NCBI GenBank assembly: GCA_020050835.1
Contig: JAGVKB010000150.1
Span: 1 to 64,000, forward strand
Direction of reading: 5' to 3'
From: Candidatus Obscuribacterales bacterium
GTDB lineage: Bacteria > Cyanobacteriota > Vampirovibrionia > Obscuribacterales > Obscuribacteraceae
DNA length: 64,000 bases
In this document: positions 19,367 through 29,524 of the stretch, one piece after another
Layout: each line of letters starts with the position of its first letter
Position numbering within the stretch: position 1 is the first letter of the stretch
Translations under genes and position numbers: made by a program
Notes under the pieces: generated by a model
What the model saw: only the letters and a program-made list of their open reading frames with translations
Databases searched by the model: none
Told to the model about the DNA's origin: nothing

Positions 19367-21913
19367 ATGGCAAGTCAGTATAGCCCTCAAGAGCTCGAGG
19401 AGAAGTGGCAGTCCCACTGGGAAAGCCTCGGAATTTATCGCGCCATCGATGGAGACTCGCGACCGAAGTATTACTCCCTGGTCATGTTTCCTTACCCATC
19501 GGGCGACCTTCATATGGGGCATATGCGGGTATACACAATCTCTGATGTCATCAGCCGTCATCGCCGGATGCTGGGTTACAACGTTCTCAATCCGATGGGA
19601 TGGGACTCATTCGGGCTGCCGGCGGAAAACGCCGCCATCGCCCGCAAGCTTCACCCCGAAGTTTGGACAAATCAGAACATACAATTCATGCGGGACGTGC
19701 AGCTCAAAAAGCTCGGCACGAGCTATGACTGGCAGCGCGAGGTCACGACCTCGGCACCTGACTATTACAAGTGGACGCAGTGGATTTTTCTCAAGCTGTA
19801 CAAAGCCGGACTGGCCTACCGGAAACAAGCACCGGTCAACTGGTGTCCGGTTTGTGCAACCGTGCTCGCAAACGAACAGGTCGAGAACGGCGCTTGCTGG
19901 CGGCACCCTGAAACACCTGTGGTTCAAAAACAGATGGAGCAGTGGTTCTTTAAAATCACGGCATTCACCGATGCATTGCTGGAGGACTTGGACACTCTCA
20001 AAGGTTGGCCAGAGCGCGTAAAGGTAATGCAACGCAATTGGATCGGCAAGTCAGTCGGAGCCGAGCTTCATTTCACGGTCGAAAGCAAACCAAACATCCG
20101 AATCACCGTTTTCACAACCAGACCCGATACCGCATTTGGTGTCTCCTATTTGGTGATCGCACCGGAAAATCCGCTCGTTAAAGAGCTCACCACCGACGAA
20201 TGCAAAGAAAAGGTTCGCGAGTACGTGGAGAAGGCAAGCCGAAAGTCCGAGTTGGAGCGAATGGTAACGACCGAAAAATCGAAGACCGGTGTGCCGACCG
20301 GCAGCTTCGCCGTCAATCCGTTTAATGGGGACATCATTCCTATCTGGGTTTCGGATTATGTCTTGATGAGTTACGGAACCGGCGCCGTGATGGGCGTACC
20401 CGCGCACGACGAGCGGGACTTTCAGTTCGCCACAGAGTTCGGTCTACCGATCAAAGAAGTAATCTCACCGACCGGGCAAGCGGCATCTGAATTGAAAGAA
20501 GCCTATCTGGAGCCGGGAGTAATGATCAATTCCGGCATCTTCAACGGCATGGAAAGTGAAGTTGCCAAAGTGAAGATGGTGGACTGGGCCAAGGACAATG
20601 TCTCCGGACAACGCCGGGTTCAGTATCGATTACGTGACTGGTTGATCTCTCGCCAACGTTATTGGGGATGTCCAATTCCGCTGGTTCATTGCGAAAGATG
20701 CGGCATCGTAGCAGTTCCGGACCAAAAACTGCCGGTCGAGCTTCCGATTGAAGGGATCCAAATTACCGGCGAAGGCGGCTCACCACTTGCCAGAACCGAG
20801 TCCTGGATCAACACCGACTGCCCCGCATGCGGCGAAAAGGCCAAACGCGATCCGGACACGATGGATACTTTTATCGACTCCAGCTGGTACTACCTCCGGT
20901 ATGCCGATGCTCACAATGAAAAGAGCGCATTCGATGCCGACAAAGTCAACTACTGGATGCCGGTGGACCAATACGTCGGTGGAATCGAACACGCAATTCT
21001 GCATTTACTTTACTCTCGCTTCTTCACCAAGGCGTTGAAAGGACTCGACCTGGTGCAGTGCGACGAGCCATTCTTGAATCTTCTGTCCCAGGGGATGGTA
21101 ACGAAATTTTCACCGTCGTCCGGACGAATTGAAAAGATGTCCAAATCGAGAGGCAACGTAGTCGGCACCACGGACTTTTTCAAGAAGTTCGGCGCCGACT
21201 CGGCTCGTCTTTTTACGCTCTTCGCAGCGCCGCCCGAGCAGGAGCTGGAATGGTCGGAAGAGGGTGCCGTCGGTCAGTTTCGCTTCCTGTCGAGAATTTG
21301 GCGACTGGTAACTGATGCTTCCGAAAAAGGCTGTCTCGATCCCAAAGCAACCGACGTAAAGCCGCAAGCTCTGGATAGCATCGGCGCAGACCTGTTGAAG
21401 TTGACGCACAAGACCATCAAGGCGGTCTCCCGAGATCTCAGCCAGGAATCCTACAGCTTCAACACGGCGATCGCTCGTTGCATGGAGCTGGTAAACGGTC
21501 TCTACAAATTCGTCTCCGAAAGGTCAAGCGGCGACAAATTAACGCTGTCCGGTGAAGAGAAGGTCCTGTTTTCATTTTCAATCAAGAACTTGCTCTTGCT
21601 GATGGCGCCGATGGCCCCTCACATTTCCGAAGAGCTCTGGCACCAGAGCGGATTTGCCTCCCGGAAAGAGGAATCGATTCATGTGGCTCAGTGGCCAACG
21701 TATTTAGACGAGCTCACCGTGGACAATGAAATCGAGCTGGTTTTGCAAGTCAATGGCAAGATAATAAGCAAAGTAGTTGCACCGCGAGGATTGACCAAAT
21801 CTCAAGCTGAAGAGCTTGCTCTGACTGACGCCAAAATGCAAGGCAAAATCGATGGTCAACCGGTACGCAAAGTAATCGTCGTACCTGACAAGCTAGTCAA
21901 CATTGTCGTCTAG
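19367..21913 (+). CDS. leuS: Leucyl-tRNA synthetase
   Basis: Charges tRNA-Leu. The 848-residue length and domain order are typical of bacterial LeuRS: the P-Y-P-S-G-x-L-H-M-G-H signature at residues 42-52, a zinc-like C-x-x-C segment around residue 160 (W-C-P-V-C), the editing domain with T-T-R-P-D-T near residue 250, K-M-S-K-S-R-G-N near residue 590, and the C-terminal anticodon-binding domain. The ATG start follows an AGGAGG-like site (CAGGAGGCGG) with good spacing. Confidence 0.97.
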   Translation: MASQYSPQELEEKWQSHWESLGIYRAIDGDSRPKYYSLVMFPYPSGDLHMGHMRVYTISDVISRHRRMLGYNVLNPMGWDSFGLPAENAAIARKLHPEVWTNQNIQFMRDVQLKKLGTSYDWQREVTTSAPDYYKWTQWIFLKLYKAGLAYRKQAPVNWCPVCATVLANEQVENGACWRHPETPVVQKQMEQWFFKITAFTDALLEDLDTLKGWPERVKVMQRNWIGKSVGAELHFTVESKPNIRITVFTTRPDTAFGVSYLVIAPENPLVKELTTDECKEKVREYVEKASRKSELERMVTTEKSKTGVPTGSFAVNPFNGDIIPIWVSDYVLMSYGTGAVMGVPAHDERDFQFATEFGLPIKEVISPTGQAASELKEAYLEPGVMINSGIFNGMESEVAKVKMVDWAKDNVSGQRRVQYRLRDWLISRQRYWGCPIPLVHCERCGIVAVPDQKLPVELPIEGIQITGEGGSPLARTESWINTDCPACGEKAKRDPDTMDTFIDSSWYYLRYADAHNEKSAFDADKVNYWMPVDQYVGGIEHAILHLLYSRFFTKALKGLDLVQCDEPFLNLLSQGMVTKFSPSSGRIEKMSKSRGNVVGTTDFFKKFGADSARLFTLFAAPPEQELEWSEEGAVGQFRFLSRIWRLVTDASEKGCLDPKATDVKPQALDSIGADLLKLTHKTIKAVSRDLSQESYSFNTAIARCMELVNGLYKFVSERSSGDKLTLSGEEKVLFSFSIKNLLLLMAPMAPHISEELWHQSGFASRKEESIHVAQWPTYLDELTVDNEIELVLQVNGKIISKVVAPRGLTKSQAEELALTDAKMQGKIDGQPVRKVIVVPDKLVNIVV

Positions 21914-21915
21914 GC

Positions 21916-21947
21916 AGTCGGTTCTGTGACTGATAACAAAACCGACT
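21916..21947 (+). terminator. Hairpin just after leuS
   Basis: AGTCGGTT at 21916-21923 pairs perfectly with AACCGACT at 21940-21947, starting two bases after the leuS stop. No T-run follows, so it may be an intrinsic terminator of weak type or a 3'-end stabilising hairpin. Confidence 0.45.
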
Positions 21948-22084
21948 CGATTGCTCCGAGCAATTCACCTTTCTGCCATTTACTCCCGCAGATTCACAGC
22001 TTGTCCGGTTGAGCCAGGCAAGCAACCTCCATTAGAAAGAGAAGTTCTTTGTCAACCTAGGCAAAAATATAGTAACTTTTTAGT

Positions 22085-22987
22085 ATGCCTTCACCCCACG
22101 AATTTATAAGAAAGCCCGCCCAAGTGGACCCGGTAAAACCGTGGATCACGGCCTTCATGTTGTTGACGATGGTGTACATGTTCTATACCGAGTCGCAACA
22201 CGGCATGTTGTGGATGAAGATGACCGCCTTCGCTCCCGGCAAGTTTCAACTTTACAACCTCCAACAGCAATACGTTCCGATGTTGAGCATGATGTTCGGA
22301 GCGACATTTTGCCCGGCTAACATCTGGCTAATGTTAGGTAATGCCTACTTCCTCTGGGTTTTCGGCTCGCTGGTGGAGCTCAGGCTTGGATTGGGTCGCT
22401 TCCTCTGCCTGGCAGTATTTGCCATGATCGGCGGCTGGGTGATACAGGCCTACGAAGCAGGACTGATGAGCACCGGTCTTTATCTCGGCCCGGGGCTTTT
22501 GATTTCAAGCGTTATCGGGTCGTACCTGGTCTTCTTTCCCGAAAAGAAGATCAATCCAGGCGGCACGATCGGACGCTCGACTAAGTATTTCAAGAATGAG
22601 CCGAATCCAGATCCTTCGGCTTCCTTCGGCATCTCGCCCTGGGTGATCATCGGCGCCTTTATCGCTTACCAGGTTCTCTGTCACTTCGTCCTGGCAAAAA
22701 TGACGGTTCACTTCGAAAGTATGAGTTTGCCAGCAGCCTTCGGTGCGTTTGTATTGGGTATGGTCTCTTGCGCCATCCTGGTTGCCTCCGCCTCTCGCGG
22801 CATCTCGGGAAATCCGCTCAAAATCCTGGCTATTAAAAAGTATCGCCAGCTCCGAGCGTTGGACTTCAGTCATGAAGAATCGATTATCGGCACTTCCAGA
22901 ATGATGTCCTGTCCGGAAGAGCAAGTTAGAAAGTGGATAGCAAAAGGCAGCGGAGCATTGCCGCAAGCGCCGTCCGAGCAAGCCTAG
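22085..22987 (+). CDS. Rhomboid-family membrane protein lacking catalytic residues (pseudoprotease)
   Basis: A 300-residue integral membrane protein. The stretch L-G-N-A-Y-F-L-W-V-F-G-S-L-V-E at residues 84-98 matches the conserved rhomboid segment before the active site, and I-S-S-V-I-G-S-Y-L-V-F-F-P at 140-152 matches the segment following the catalytic serine. In active rhomboids the intervening motif is G-x-S-G; here residues 135-138 are G-P-G-L, so the serine is absent. The later helix that normally carries the catalytic histidine reads L-P-A-A-F-G-A-F-V-L-G (215-225), also without His. It is thus best read as an inactive rhomboid, which in other organisms bind and regulate membrane proteins. 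The soluble C-terminal tail (from about 245) has a possible helix-turn-helix-like pattern but is not recognised. Confidence 0.7.
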   Translation: MPSPHEFIRKPAQVDPVKPWITAFMLLTMVYMFYTESQHGMLWMKMTAFAPGKFQLYNLQQQYVPMLSMMFGATFCPANIWLMLGNAYFLWVFGSLVELRLGLGRFLCLAVFAMIGGWVIQAYEAGLMSTGLYLGPGLLISSVIGSYLVFFPEKKINPGGTIGRSTKYFKNEPNPDPSASFGISPWVIIGAFIAYQVLCHFVLAKMTVHFESMSLPAAFGAFVLGMVSCAILVASASRGISGNPLKILAIKKYRQLRALDFSHEESIIGTSRMMSCPEEQVRKWIAKGSGALPQAPSEQA

Positions 22988-23112
22988 CTGGATTAAAAAT
23001 CGTAAAGGCTTCAGTCGTAAAGCATTAGAAGATCAAAGCGGATTTCAAGGACTTCAAAGGTTACTATTGAGCCGTTGATGCCCTGGTCTTTCTTAATGCT
23101 AGGCTGACTGTC

Positions 23113-25110
23113 TTGAGCGAATCAGATCTACCAAACCGAAATCTCGCCGAACGGCCCGACCGGCCGATCGACTCCTATGAGTCAATGTCTTGGCTGGAAG
23201 CCTTTCGCTGGAAGCGCTTATTGCAAGTCGCGCTCGACGCAATCGCTTTCTCGTTGGCCCTGACTGGCGCCTACTTGATTCGCTTCGACGGCTCCCTGCT
23301 GCCGCTATACATGCAGCAGTTGATCGTTTTGATTCCGGTGTTTGCTTTGATCCGGGTTACAGCCAACGGAATCTTCGGTGTATACCGCCGGTTGTGGCGT
23401 TATACCGGATTGACTGAAGTCCTGGAACTGGGCATCTCTATTTTGAGCGTCACTACCCTGGTCTTTACCGTCCGCGGACTGCGTTTACTTTCGGTCGAGG
23501 GCAATCAGCTCTCCTTCAGCATTATCTTTATCGAATGCGGACTGGCCTTTTTACTGGCAGTCAGCCAGCGCGTTTTGCGCCGCCTGCAGACCGAGCATAG
23601 CCAGCGCCGGCACTGGCGACAGCCGGTAAGGAAACGAGCCATATTGGTCGGCGCCGGTGAGGCCGGGCAGATGGTGACACGCGAGCTCGCGCAGAGACCG
23701 GACGTCGGGGTAGACATTATCGGTGTCCTGGATGATGATCCCCACAAAGTACACAACCGCATCGGAAATCTCACCGTATTTGGTACCACAGCCGATTTGC
23801 CTCGCCTGGTCGAAGACCTCTTTGTCGACCAGGTGATCATCGCCATGCCGTCAGCACCGCCGGCAGAGATCCGGCGGATTGTCGAGATGTGCCGGAAAGC
23901 GGAGGTGGAAACACGCATTCTTCCGGGACTGTTCGATCTAATCAACGGTCGGGTGAGCGTCAACCAGTTGCGCGACGTTTCACTGGCCGATCTGCTCGGA
24001 AGAGAACCGGTCGAGCTCGACACCGGTTCGATCGCCGGCTACATCGAAGGACGCTGCGTGCTCGTAACCGGAGCCGGCGGTTCAATCGGCAGCGAATTGT
24101 GCCGGCAAATAATGCACTTTCAGCCGAGCTCCTTGATCCTGGTCGGCAAGGGAGAAAACAGCATCTTCTTTATCAGCCAGGAACTCAAGGAGAGAGCAGA
24201 ACCGGTCGAAATCAAGTCAATCATCGCCGATGTCCTCGACCAGCAGCGGATGAGACACATATTTGCCAGATTTAGACCACAAGTGGTTTTCCACGCAGCG
24301 GCTCACAAACACGTCCCACTGATGGAAGACAATGTCAGCGAGGCTATTAGCAACAACGTTGGTGGCACTCAGTCCGTCGCGGAGCTGTCCTCCGAGTTCG
24401 GCGTTGAAACTTTCGTGCTGGTCTCGAGCGACAAGGCTGTTAACCCAAGTTCGGTCATGGGAGCAACAAAGCGGATAGCCGAGTTAATTATTCAGGATCT
24501 CGCCAAGCGCTCCAGTACAAAGTACGTGGCTGTGCGCTTCGGCAACGTGCTGGACAGCAGAGGATCGGTCATACCGACCTGGCGCAAACAGATCGCCGCC
24601 GGCGGCCCGGTGACTGTCACACACCGTGACGCCTATCGATATTTCATGCTGATACCAGAGGCGGTGCAACTGATCATCCAGGCAGGGGCTCTGGGTTCGG
24701 GCGGGGAGATATTCGTTCTGGACATGGGAAAACCGGTTCGCATCGCAGATCTCGCCCACGACTTGATACAACTCTCCGGGCTTCGGCCCGGCCAGGATAT
24801 CGAGATCCGATTCATCGGTCTCAGGCCGGGCGAAAAGCTGCATGAAGAACTACTTACAGCCGAAGAAGGCTTGACCAAGACTATCTATGAAAAGATTTTC
24901 GTTGGCAAACCGCAACCGATCGATCGCAACGACCTGGTGAATCGACTGAGCATCCTCTTGCAAGCAGCAGAGCGTGACGAAGAATCGACCATCCGCAACT
25001 GTTTGAACACAGCGGTAGGCGGCACATTGATGATTCAGCAGCGCGTAGAGGCGGATACGCTGCCAGTGCCGTCGAATAGTACGACTTTCGCGCAACCAAG
25101 TACTCACTAA
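23113..25110 (+). CDS. Nucleotide-sugar 4,6-dehydratase of the WbpM/CapD/PglF type, membrane-anchored
   Basis: 665 residues. About four N-terminal membrane helices (residues 30-150) are followed by a first nucleotide-binding region (I-L-V-G-A-G-E-A-G near 178) and a second Rossmann domain (V-L-V-T-G-A-G-G-S-I-G-S-E near 313). The catalytic-type stretch S-S-D-K-A-V-N-P-S-S-V-M-G-A-T-K (about 437-453) replaces the usual YxxxK Tyr with Met, as in WbpM-like UDP-GlcNAc 4,6-dehydratases. These enzymes begin the synthesis of deoxy-amino sugars for surface polysaccharide or protein glycans. The longest start is TTG with only a weak ribosome site; an ATG about 60 bases further in is possible. The stop overlaps the convergent gene by four bases. 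Confidence 0.88.
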   Translation: MSESDLPNRNLAERPDRPIDSYESMSWLEAFRWKRLLQVALDAIAFSLALTGAYLIRFDGSLLPLYMQQLIVLIPVFALIRVTANGIFGVYRRLWRYTGLTEVLELGISILSVTTLVFTVRGLRLLSVEGNQLSFSIIFIECGLAFLLAVSQRVLRRLQTEHSQRRHWRQPVRKRAILVGAGEAGQMVTRELAQRPDVGVDIIGVLDDDPHKVHNRIGNLTVFGTTADLPRLVEDLFVDQVIIAMPSAPPAEIRRIVEMCRKAEVETRILPGLFDLINGRVSVNQLRDVSLADLLGREPVELDTGSIAGYIEGRCVLVTGAGGSIGSELCRQIMHFQPSSLILVGKGENSIFFISQELKERAEPVEIKSIIADVLDQQRMRHIFARFRPQVVFHAAAHKHVPLMEDNVSEAISNNVGGTQSVAELSSEFGVETFVLVSSDKAVNPSSVMGATKRIAELIIQDLAKRSSTKYVAVRFGNVLDSRGSVIPTWRKQIAAGGPVTVTHRDAYRYFMLIPEAVQLIIQAGALGSGGEIFVLDMGKPVRIADLAHDLIQLSGLRPGQDIEIRFIGLRPGEKLHEELLTAEEGLTKTIYEKIFVGKPQPIDRNDLVNRLSILLQAAERDEESTIRNCLNTAVGGTLMIQQRVEADTLPVPSNSTTFAQPSTH

Positions 25111-26219
25111 TCGATCGGGCGATTCCAAGATCCATGCGGACGGGAATCGTAGTTGCTTGCAACGGTCGAAGACACCGGCTGCTGCTCCTTCGGTTGGCTC
25201 ACACCCTTGGTATCGATGATTACTTCCTTCTTGTCCGCTCCGATTCTATGCTCGCAGCCTTGCGAATCAACCCAAGTCTGAGTTGTGCTATCTGGATTTC
25301 CGGTGCATTCCTTGGTCTTCCACCAATTCTTGCCGGCATCATTGCTCCAATATTCGTCTGTTCCTTGCTTCCAATGATTCAGTTGTGGTGGATTCTTGGA
25401 ATTGTCATATCCGTATTCCGTCTCGGTGCCATTCGCTCGTGCAACATGAGTGATGTTGCCTTTGTTGTCCCGGTCGACAATTACAAGCTTCGGCTCGGCT
25501 GGAATGATTGTTCGTTGACTACCGTCCAATTGCCTTATATTGATGGATCCATCCGCGAGCTTGTTGCGCTCGACTCCCCTGGAATCAACCGTTGTTTCCG
25601 TGTTGGAATCTGCTTTGCCCTGACATTGCTTGTTTTTCCACCAGTGCTTGCCACCATCGTTGCTCCAATACTCATCGGCACCTTGCTTCCAATGATTCAA
25701 TTGCGATGGATGCTTGGTATTGTCGTATCCGTATTCCGTCTCAGTGCCATCACCACGCTTGACGTGAGTCACGTTGCCTTTCGCATCTCGCTTAATGTCA
25801 GACTGGTTGCCGCTTCCACTCGCATGGCCCGCCTTCTCGATCTTCTCGGGACTAAGCTTTCCATCGGCGGTTTTGTGAAATTTGCCGGTAACCTTTCCGT
25901 CGAGATCGACAGCATAGACCTTTCCCGGCTCTTCACTATTGGAGACCAATATCCCGCTTGCTTGACCAGCTTTCGTCTTAGTAAAGCCGACAACATGAAT
26001 ATTGTCTTTCCCGTGGAGCGGTCCCTCCACCGACTTGTGCAACTGCTTGTCAAAATCAGACATTTTTCTTGCAAAGGCTGTATGGTGGCTGTCGGCAGGT
26101 TTGGTCCAATGCGAGTATGCGGCCTGCCATAGCTTGTTTTCTTGATGTCCGTCTTTGACGGTGACTTGGTCGACCTTCTTAGTAAGAATTTGATCGCCCT
26201 GATGAAGCTCTTTGCTCAT
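25107..26219 (-). CDS. Unrecognised hydrophilic protein with a duplicated Trp-rich module
   Basis: 370 residues, no signal peptide or membrane segment. Residues about 144-199 and 249-304 are two copies of a module with the order R-D-x-K-G-N-(V/I)-T-H-V, G-T-E-T-E-Y-G-Y-D-N, Q-L-N-H-W-K-Q-G, E-Y-W-S-N-D-x-G-K-x-W-W-K. The T-E-Y-x-Y-D part recalls YD/RHS repeats, but the Trp-rich second half does not; each module also ends with a cysteine. A GGAGGG site lies nine bases before the ATG, which supports the start. Its stop overlaps the convergent dehydratase gene by four bases. I do not recognise a family and propose no function. Confidence 0.7.
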   Translation of the reverse strand: MSKELHQGDQILTKKVDQVTVKDGHQENKLWQAAYSHWTKPADSHHTAFARKMSDFDKQLHKSVEGPLHGKDNIHVVGFTKTKAGQASGILVSNSEEPGKVYAVDLDGKVTGKFHKTADGKLSPEKIEKAGHASGSGNQSDIKRDAKGNVTHVKRGDGTETEYGYDNTKHPSQLNHWKQGADEYWSNDGGKHWWKNKQCQGKADSNTETTVDSRGVERNKLADGSINIRQLDGSQRTIIPAEPKLVIVDRDNKGNITHVARANGTETEYGYDNSKNPPQLNHWKQGTDEYWSNDAGKNWWKTKECTGNPDSTTQTWVDSQGCEHRIGADKKEVIIDTKGVSQPKEQQPVSSTVASNYDSRPHGSWNRPID

Positions 26220-26408
26220 CGCCGACTACCCTCCGGAATCCGACTGCACCGAGCAATTTGCTCGCAAAGCAACAATAGTGCCGCGAATTGACACCGGCGC
26301 AGCACAGATCTGACAAATTCAGCTCAGGACATTAATTAGGCAAACCGCACTATCCAACCGGCCGAAAGAATCCGCTTGAACGAACTTACGGCGCCGGATA
26401 CGACTTCC

Positions 26409-27668
26409 CTATTCGTTGTCAGGCTCGAGCGGCGACGAGTGATCGTCCTTTTCTGCGGCTATCTTGTCGGGATATTGCCCGATGTTGACTGCCACCGCTT
26501 TTGGTGAGCCGCTTCTGACCACGAAGAAGTTTAGCGTGTCGCTCACCTTATGCGAGCGCACATACTCTTGCACTTCCTTTGGAGCAGTCATATCCTTGCC
26601 ATCTATTTTCTGGATAATATCACCGCGCTCGAGACCGCCAGCTTGTGCCGGGCTTCCATCAATCACTTGCGACACCACTACCCCTTTGGTAGTAGAGGGA
26701 AGTCCAAGACTCTTAGCCATAGTCTCATCGAGATCTGCCATCGCGATCCCCAGCCATGGTCTCGTTACCTTGCGATTCGCAATCAGATCATCGCTAACGG
26801 ATTTAGCAATATCGACCGGAATCGAGAACCCGATGTTTTGTGCGTTGGCTTGAATGGCTGTGTTAACGCCAATGACGTCACCACGCAAATTCAATAGCGG
26901 TCCGCCCGAGTTGCCTGGATTTATAGCCGCATCTGTTTGTATAAAGTTGATATTGCCGTTAACGTCAGTGACCGATCGACCGACCGCCGAGATAATTCCG
27001 AGCGTCACCGTATGATCGAACCCAAGCGGGCTGCCGATCGCCACTGCAAATTCGCCTGGACGCAAAGAGCTTGAACTTCCCATCTTGAGCGTTGGCAGCC
27101 CGGAGCCTTCGACCTTCACCACCGCCAGATCGGAAAAGCTGTCCGTGCCAACCACCTTACCCGAGAAAACTCGTTTGTCGTTGAGAGTCACCTTAATCTT
27201 ATTGGCTCCCCGCACGACATGAGCGTTGGTCAGGATATAACCATCCGGACGAACGATAAAGCCAGAGCCAGTATTATGCTTTTCAATCTTGGGCAGATTC
27301 GATCGCCCACCCTTTCCGCCAGGACCAACACGCTGGCCGTTGAAGAAAAACTCCATACCGTTTGGCATGTTACCGCCCAGAAACGGCATTACAAACCCAG
27401 GTACATTGGCGCTCACTTGTTGATCCACTTCGATATTCACAACCGCCGGCGCCGCCGCCGATGCGATATCGGCAATCGTCTCGCCACCGAGGGCAACAGC
27501 AGCCGATTGACCCGACGCTAACAATTGGTGAGATTGATCTCTTGCTTGTGCGCTTTCGACATCGTTTCCGACACCGCCTGCCATTCGTCCAAGCGCAAAG
27601 CCTCCACCTGCCATTACTAGAATCGTTCCGGCTACAAGTATCTTTTTTACTACTGGCATCTTCATCAT
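26409..27668 (-). CDS. HtrA/DegP-type serine protease with one PDZ domain
   Basis: Envelope quality-control protease. A single N-terminal membrane helix (about residues 8-30) would anchor it facing the periplasm. The trypsin-like domain has all three catalytic residues: His150 in L-T-N-A-H-V-V, Asp180 in S-F-S-D-L-A-V, and Ser254 in G-N-S-G-G-P-L. One PDZ domain (about 285-390) contains the G-L-E-R-G-D-I-I motif. The length of 419 residues and the anchor match cyanobacterial HhoA/HhoB/HtrA and DegS-like forms. The first ATG directly abuts a GGGGAG site, so the ATG three codons later (27659) may be the real start. Confidence 0.93.
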   Translation of the reverse strand: MMKMPVVKKILVAGTILVMAGGGFALGRMAGGVGNDVESAQARDQSHQLLASGQSAAVALGGETIADIASAAAPAVVNIEVDQQVSANVPGFVMPFLGGNMPNGMEFFFNGQRVGPGGKGGRSNLPKIEKHNTGSGFIVRPDGYILTNAHVVRGANKIKVTLNDKRVFSGKVVGTDSFSDLAVVKVEGSGLPTLKMGSSSSLRPGEFAVAIGSPLGFDHTVTLGIISAVGRSVTDVNGNINFIQTDAAINPGNSGGPLLNLRGDVIGVNTAIQANAQNIGFSIPVDIAKSVSDDLIANRKVTRPWLGIAMADLDETMAKSLGLPSTTKGVVVSQVIDGSPAQAGGLERGDIIQKIDGKDMTAPKEVQEYVRSHKVSDTLNFFVVRSGSPKAVAVNIGQYPDKIAAEKDDHSSPLEPDNE

Positions 27669-28037
27669 CTCCCCGTTCCTACAAACCCGACAACACAGAC
27701 ACCCTGCCTATTGAGCAGGTTGCCCGCCGCAGTAAATAGAACTAGCTACGCCCCATTGCCATATACATGTCTCGCAGACGCCACTGGCTTAACTTTGTTC
27801 CTGAGCATTTCATCGCTCTTGACTAATTTCAACTAACACCAGTTTTGTTTGCAATATAATCGCCGATATCGGGGACCAAGGTCGCCAACCTTTATCGTCT
27901 TTTCAAATTGCTCCGGACGATTGGCAGCCGGCCGCCAGCATCCAGCACGAAAGGCTTTTCGTTGGCTCTCTTAAAGACAATCTTCGTCAAGCACAGCGTG
28001 TCAGGACCGGTTCAATTTGTTGCTTGAAAAACGCCTT
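27669..28037. other. Gene-free 369 bp upstream of the HtrA gene
   Basis: No convincing open frame or RNA gene. The part next to the HtrA start should hold its promoter; no strongly matching -35/-10 pair was found by eye. Confidence 0.4.
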
Positions 28038-29204
28038 CTATCGGCCCATGCCGAGGTGTTGAGCATGCTGGAAGACCTTGCCTTCAGTCAAAATGGACGG
28101 CGCGATTATCACTTCGACTTGCTGCATCTCCTTGAGATTAGCAGCTCCTAGCGTTGACATGCTGGTTTTGAGGGCGCCAACCAGATTCTGGCTGCCGTCA
28201 TCAATCCTGGCTGGTCCAAACAATATATCCTCAAGCGATCCTGAACTGCCGACTTTGATGCGAGTCCCCCTGGGCAGCACCGGGCTAGGCGTTGCCATTC
28301 CCCAGTGAAATCCACGTCCGGGGGCCTCCTTCGCTCGTGCAAACGGGGAGCCGATCATGACCGCATCAGCACCGCAAGCTATTGCTTTGCAGACGTCGCC
28401 ACCGACAGCCATTCCACCATCAGCAATCACCACCACGTCCCTGCCCGAGCGCTCTCTGTACTCTCGGCCGGCTGCTGCGCAATCAGCAATTGTGGTTGCC
28501 ATCGGAACTCCAATACCCAGGACGCTGCGGGAAGTGCAGGCCGCACCGGGCCCGACACCCACCAAGATGCCAGCCACGCCGGTTTCGAGCAATCGGTAAG
28601 CCGTGTCATAGGTGACACAATTACCCACTACCACTGGCACTCCGACGGTTTTGCAAAATTCCACCAAGTTGAGCTGCGCTCCAGACTGGGCCGACTTATG
28701 CTCGAGCCCGGTCACGGTCGACTGGACAACAAGGATGTCGCAACCGGCTTTCACGGCGATTGGTCCGTACTTTGCAGCCAGATTAGGTGTCACGGACACA
28801 GCCACCACTACACCCTGAGCTTTAATCTCCTGGACTCTCTTAGCGACAAGCTCATCCTTTACGGGAGCAGAGTAGAGCTTCTGCATAACTTGGACGAAGT
28901 TGCTGTTATCGCACCCAACAGCTTCATCGTAAGCTGCTGTTGGATCCTCATAACGGGTCTGCAGACCTTGAAGATTCAAAACGGCCAGACCGCCGAGCTT
29001 ACCGATCAGCCCGGCTGTCTTTACATCAACCACGCTGTCCATCGCGCTTGCCACGATCGGCATTGCCAGATTGACTCCACCAATGCGACAGGAGACGTCA
29101 CACAGCTCCATGTCTAGAGTTACCGATCCCGGTACCAGAGCAATTTCGTCGAAACCATAGGCACGCCGGCTTGGCTTACCTTTGCCGATGAAGAGATCTA
29201 CCAT
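28038..29204 (-). CDS. guaB3: GuaB3-family IMP dehydrogenase-related protein
   Basis: A (beta/alpha)8 barrel protein of 388 residues, lacking the CBS pair of standard GuaB. The active-site loop G-V-G-P-G-A-A-C-T-S-R (Cys223) and the following G-I-G-V-P-M match IMP dehydrogenases, as do A-D-G-G and G-x-x-x-V-M-I-G-S. The N-terminus (G-K-G-K-P-S-R-R-A-Y-G-F-D-E-I-A-L-V-P) is typical of the GuaB3 class of Actinobacteria and Cyanobacteria, which catalyses the IMP-to-XMP step in the cyanobacterial case studied. An AAGGAAA site lies six bases before the ATG. Confidence 0.9.
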   Translation of the reverse strand: MVDLFIGKGKPSRRAYGFDEIALVPGSVTLDMELCDVSCRIGGVNLAMPIVASAMDSVVDVKTAGLIGKLGGLAVLNLQGLQTRYEDPTAAYDEAVGCDNSNFVQVMQKLYSAPVKDELVAKRVQEIKAQGVVVAVSVTPNLAAKYGPIAVKAGCDILVVQSTVTGLEHKSAQSGAQLNLVEFCKTVGVPVVVGNCVTYDTAYRLLETGVAGILVGVGPGAACTSRSVLGIGVPMATTIADCAAAGREYRERSGRDVVVIADGGMAVGGDVCKAIACGADAVMIGSPFARAKEAPGRGFHWGMATPSPVLPRGTRIKVGSSGSLEDILFGPARIDDGSQNLVGALKTSMSTLGAANLKEMQQVEVIIAPSILTEGKVFQHAQHLGMGR

Positions 29205-29385
29205 GTTCTATTTCCTTAGCAGTCAGAATCCCGTTGCCAGCAGCTAATACCAACCTTCCAGCAATCGGCTTATCTTAACACCGTGACAGCGGTCGACCCG
29301 AATCACGTATACAAGTATGAGCGGTAATGCGTGCGGATATCCGCACTGACAGCGAAAGTAACTGCGCTCCCCATCGTTTCCAGCC

Positions 29386-29521
29386 AGCCCGTCTCCCCGC
29401 CGAAAGAATTCGAAAGCTAGCGCAGCGCAGGAAAGCGAGGAGCTTTCCGCAGCGGAGCGTCTCTCCGCGCGGCGGGGCTGCGGTCTATTTTGCCTCTAGT
29501 TAGCCCGTCTCCCCGCCGCGC
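29386..29521. repeat. GC-rich direct and inverted repeat element
   Basis: AGCCCGTCTCCCCGCCG occurs at 29386-29402 and again at 29502-29518. Between them GCGCGGCGGGG (29467-29477) is perfectly complementary to CCCCGCCGCGC (29511-29521), so the second direct repeat sits in the 3' arm of a hairpin. Shorter inverted pieces (for example AGCTTTCCGC/GCGGAGC) lie inside. This could be a small mobile-element relic or an upstream part of the RNA-like structure that follows. Confidence 0.5.
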
Positions 29522-29524
29522 ATA

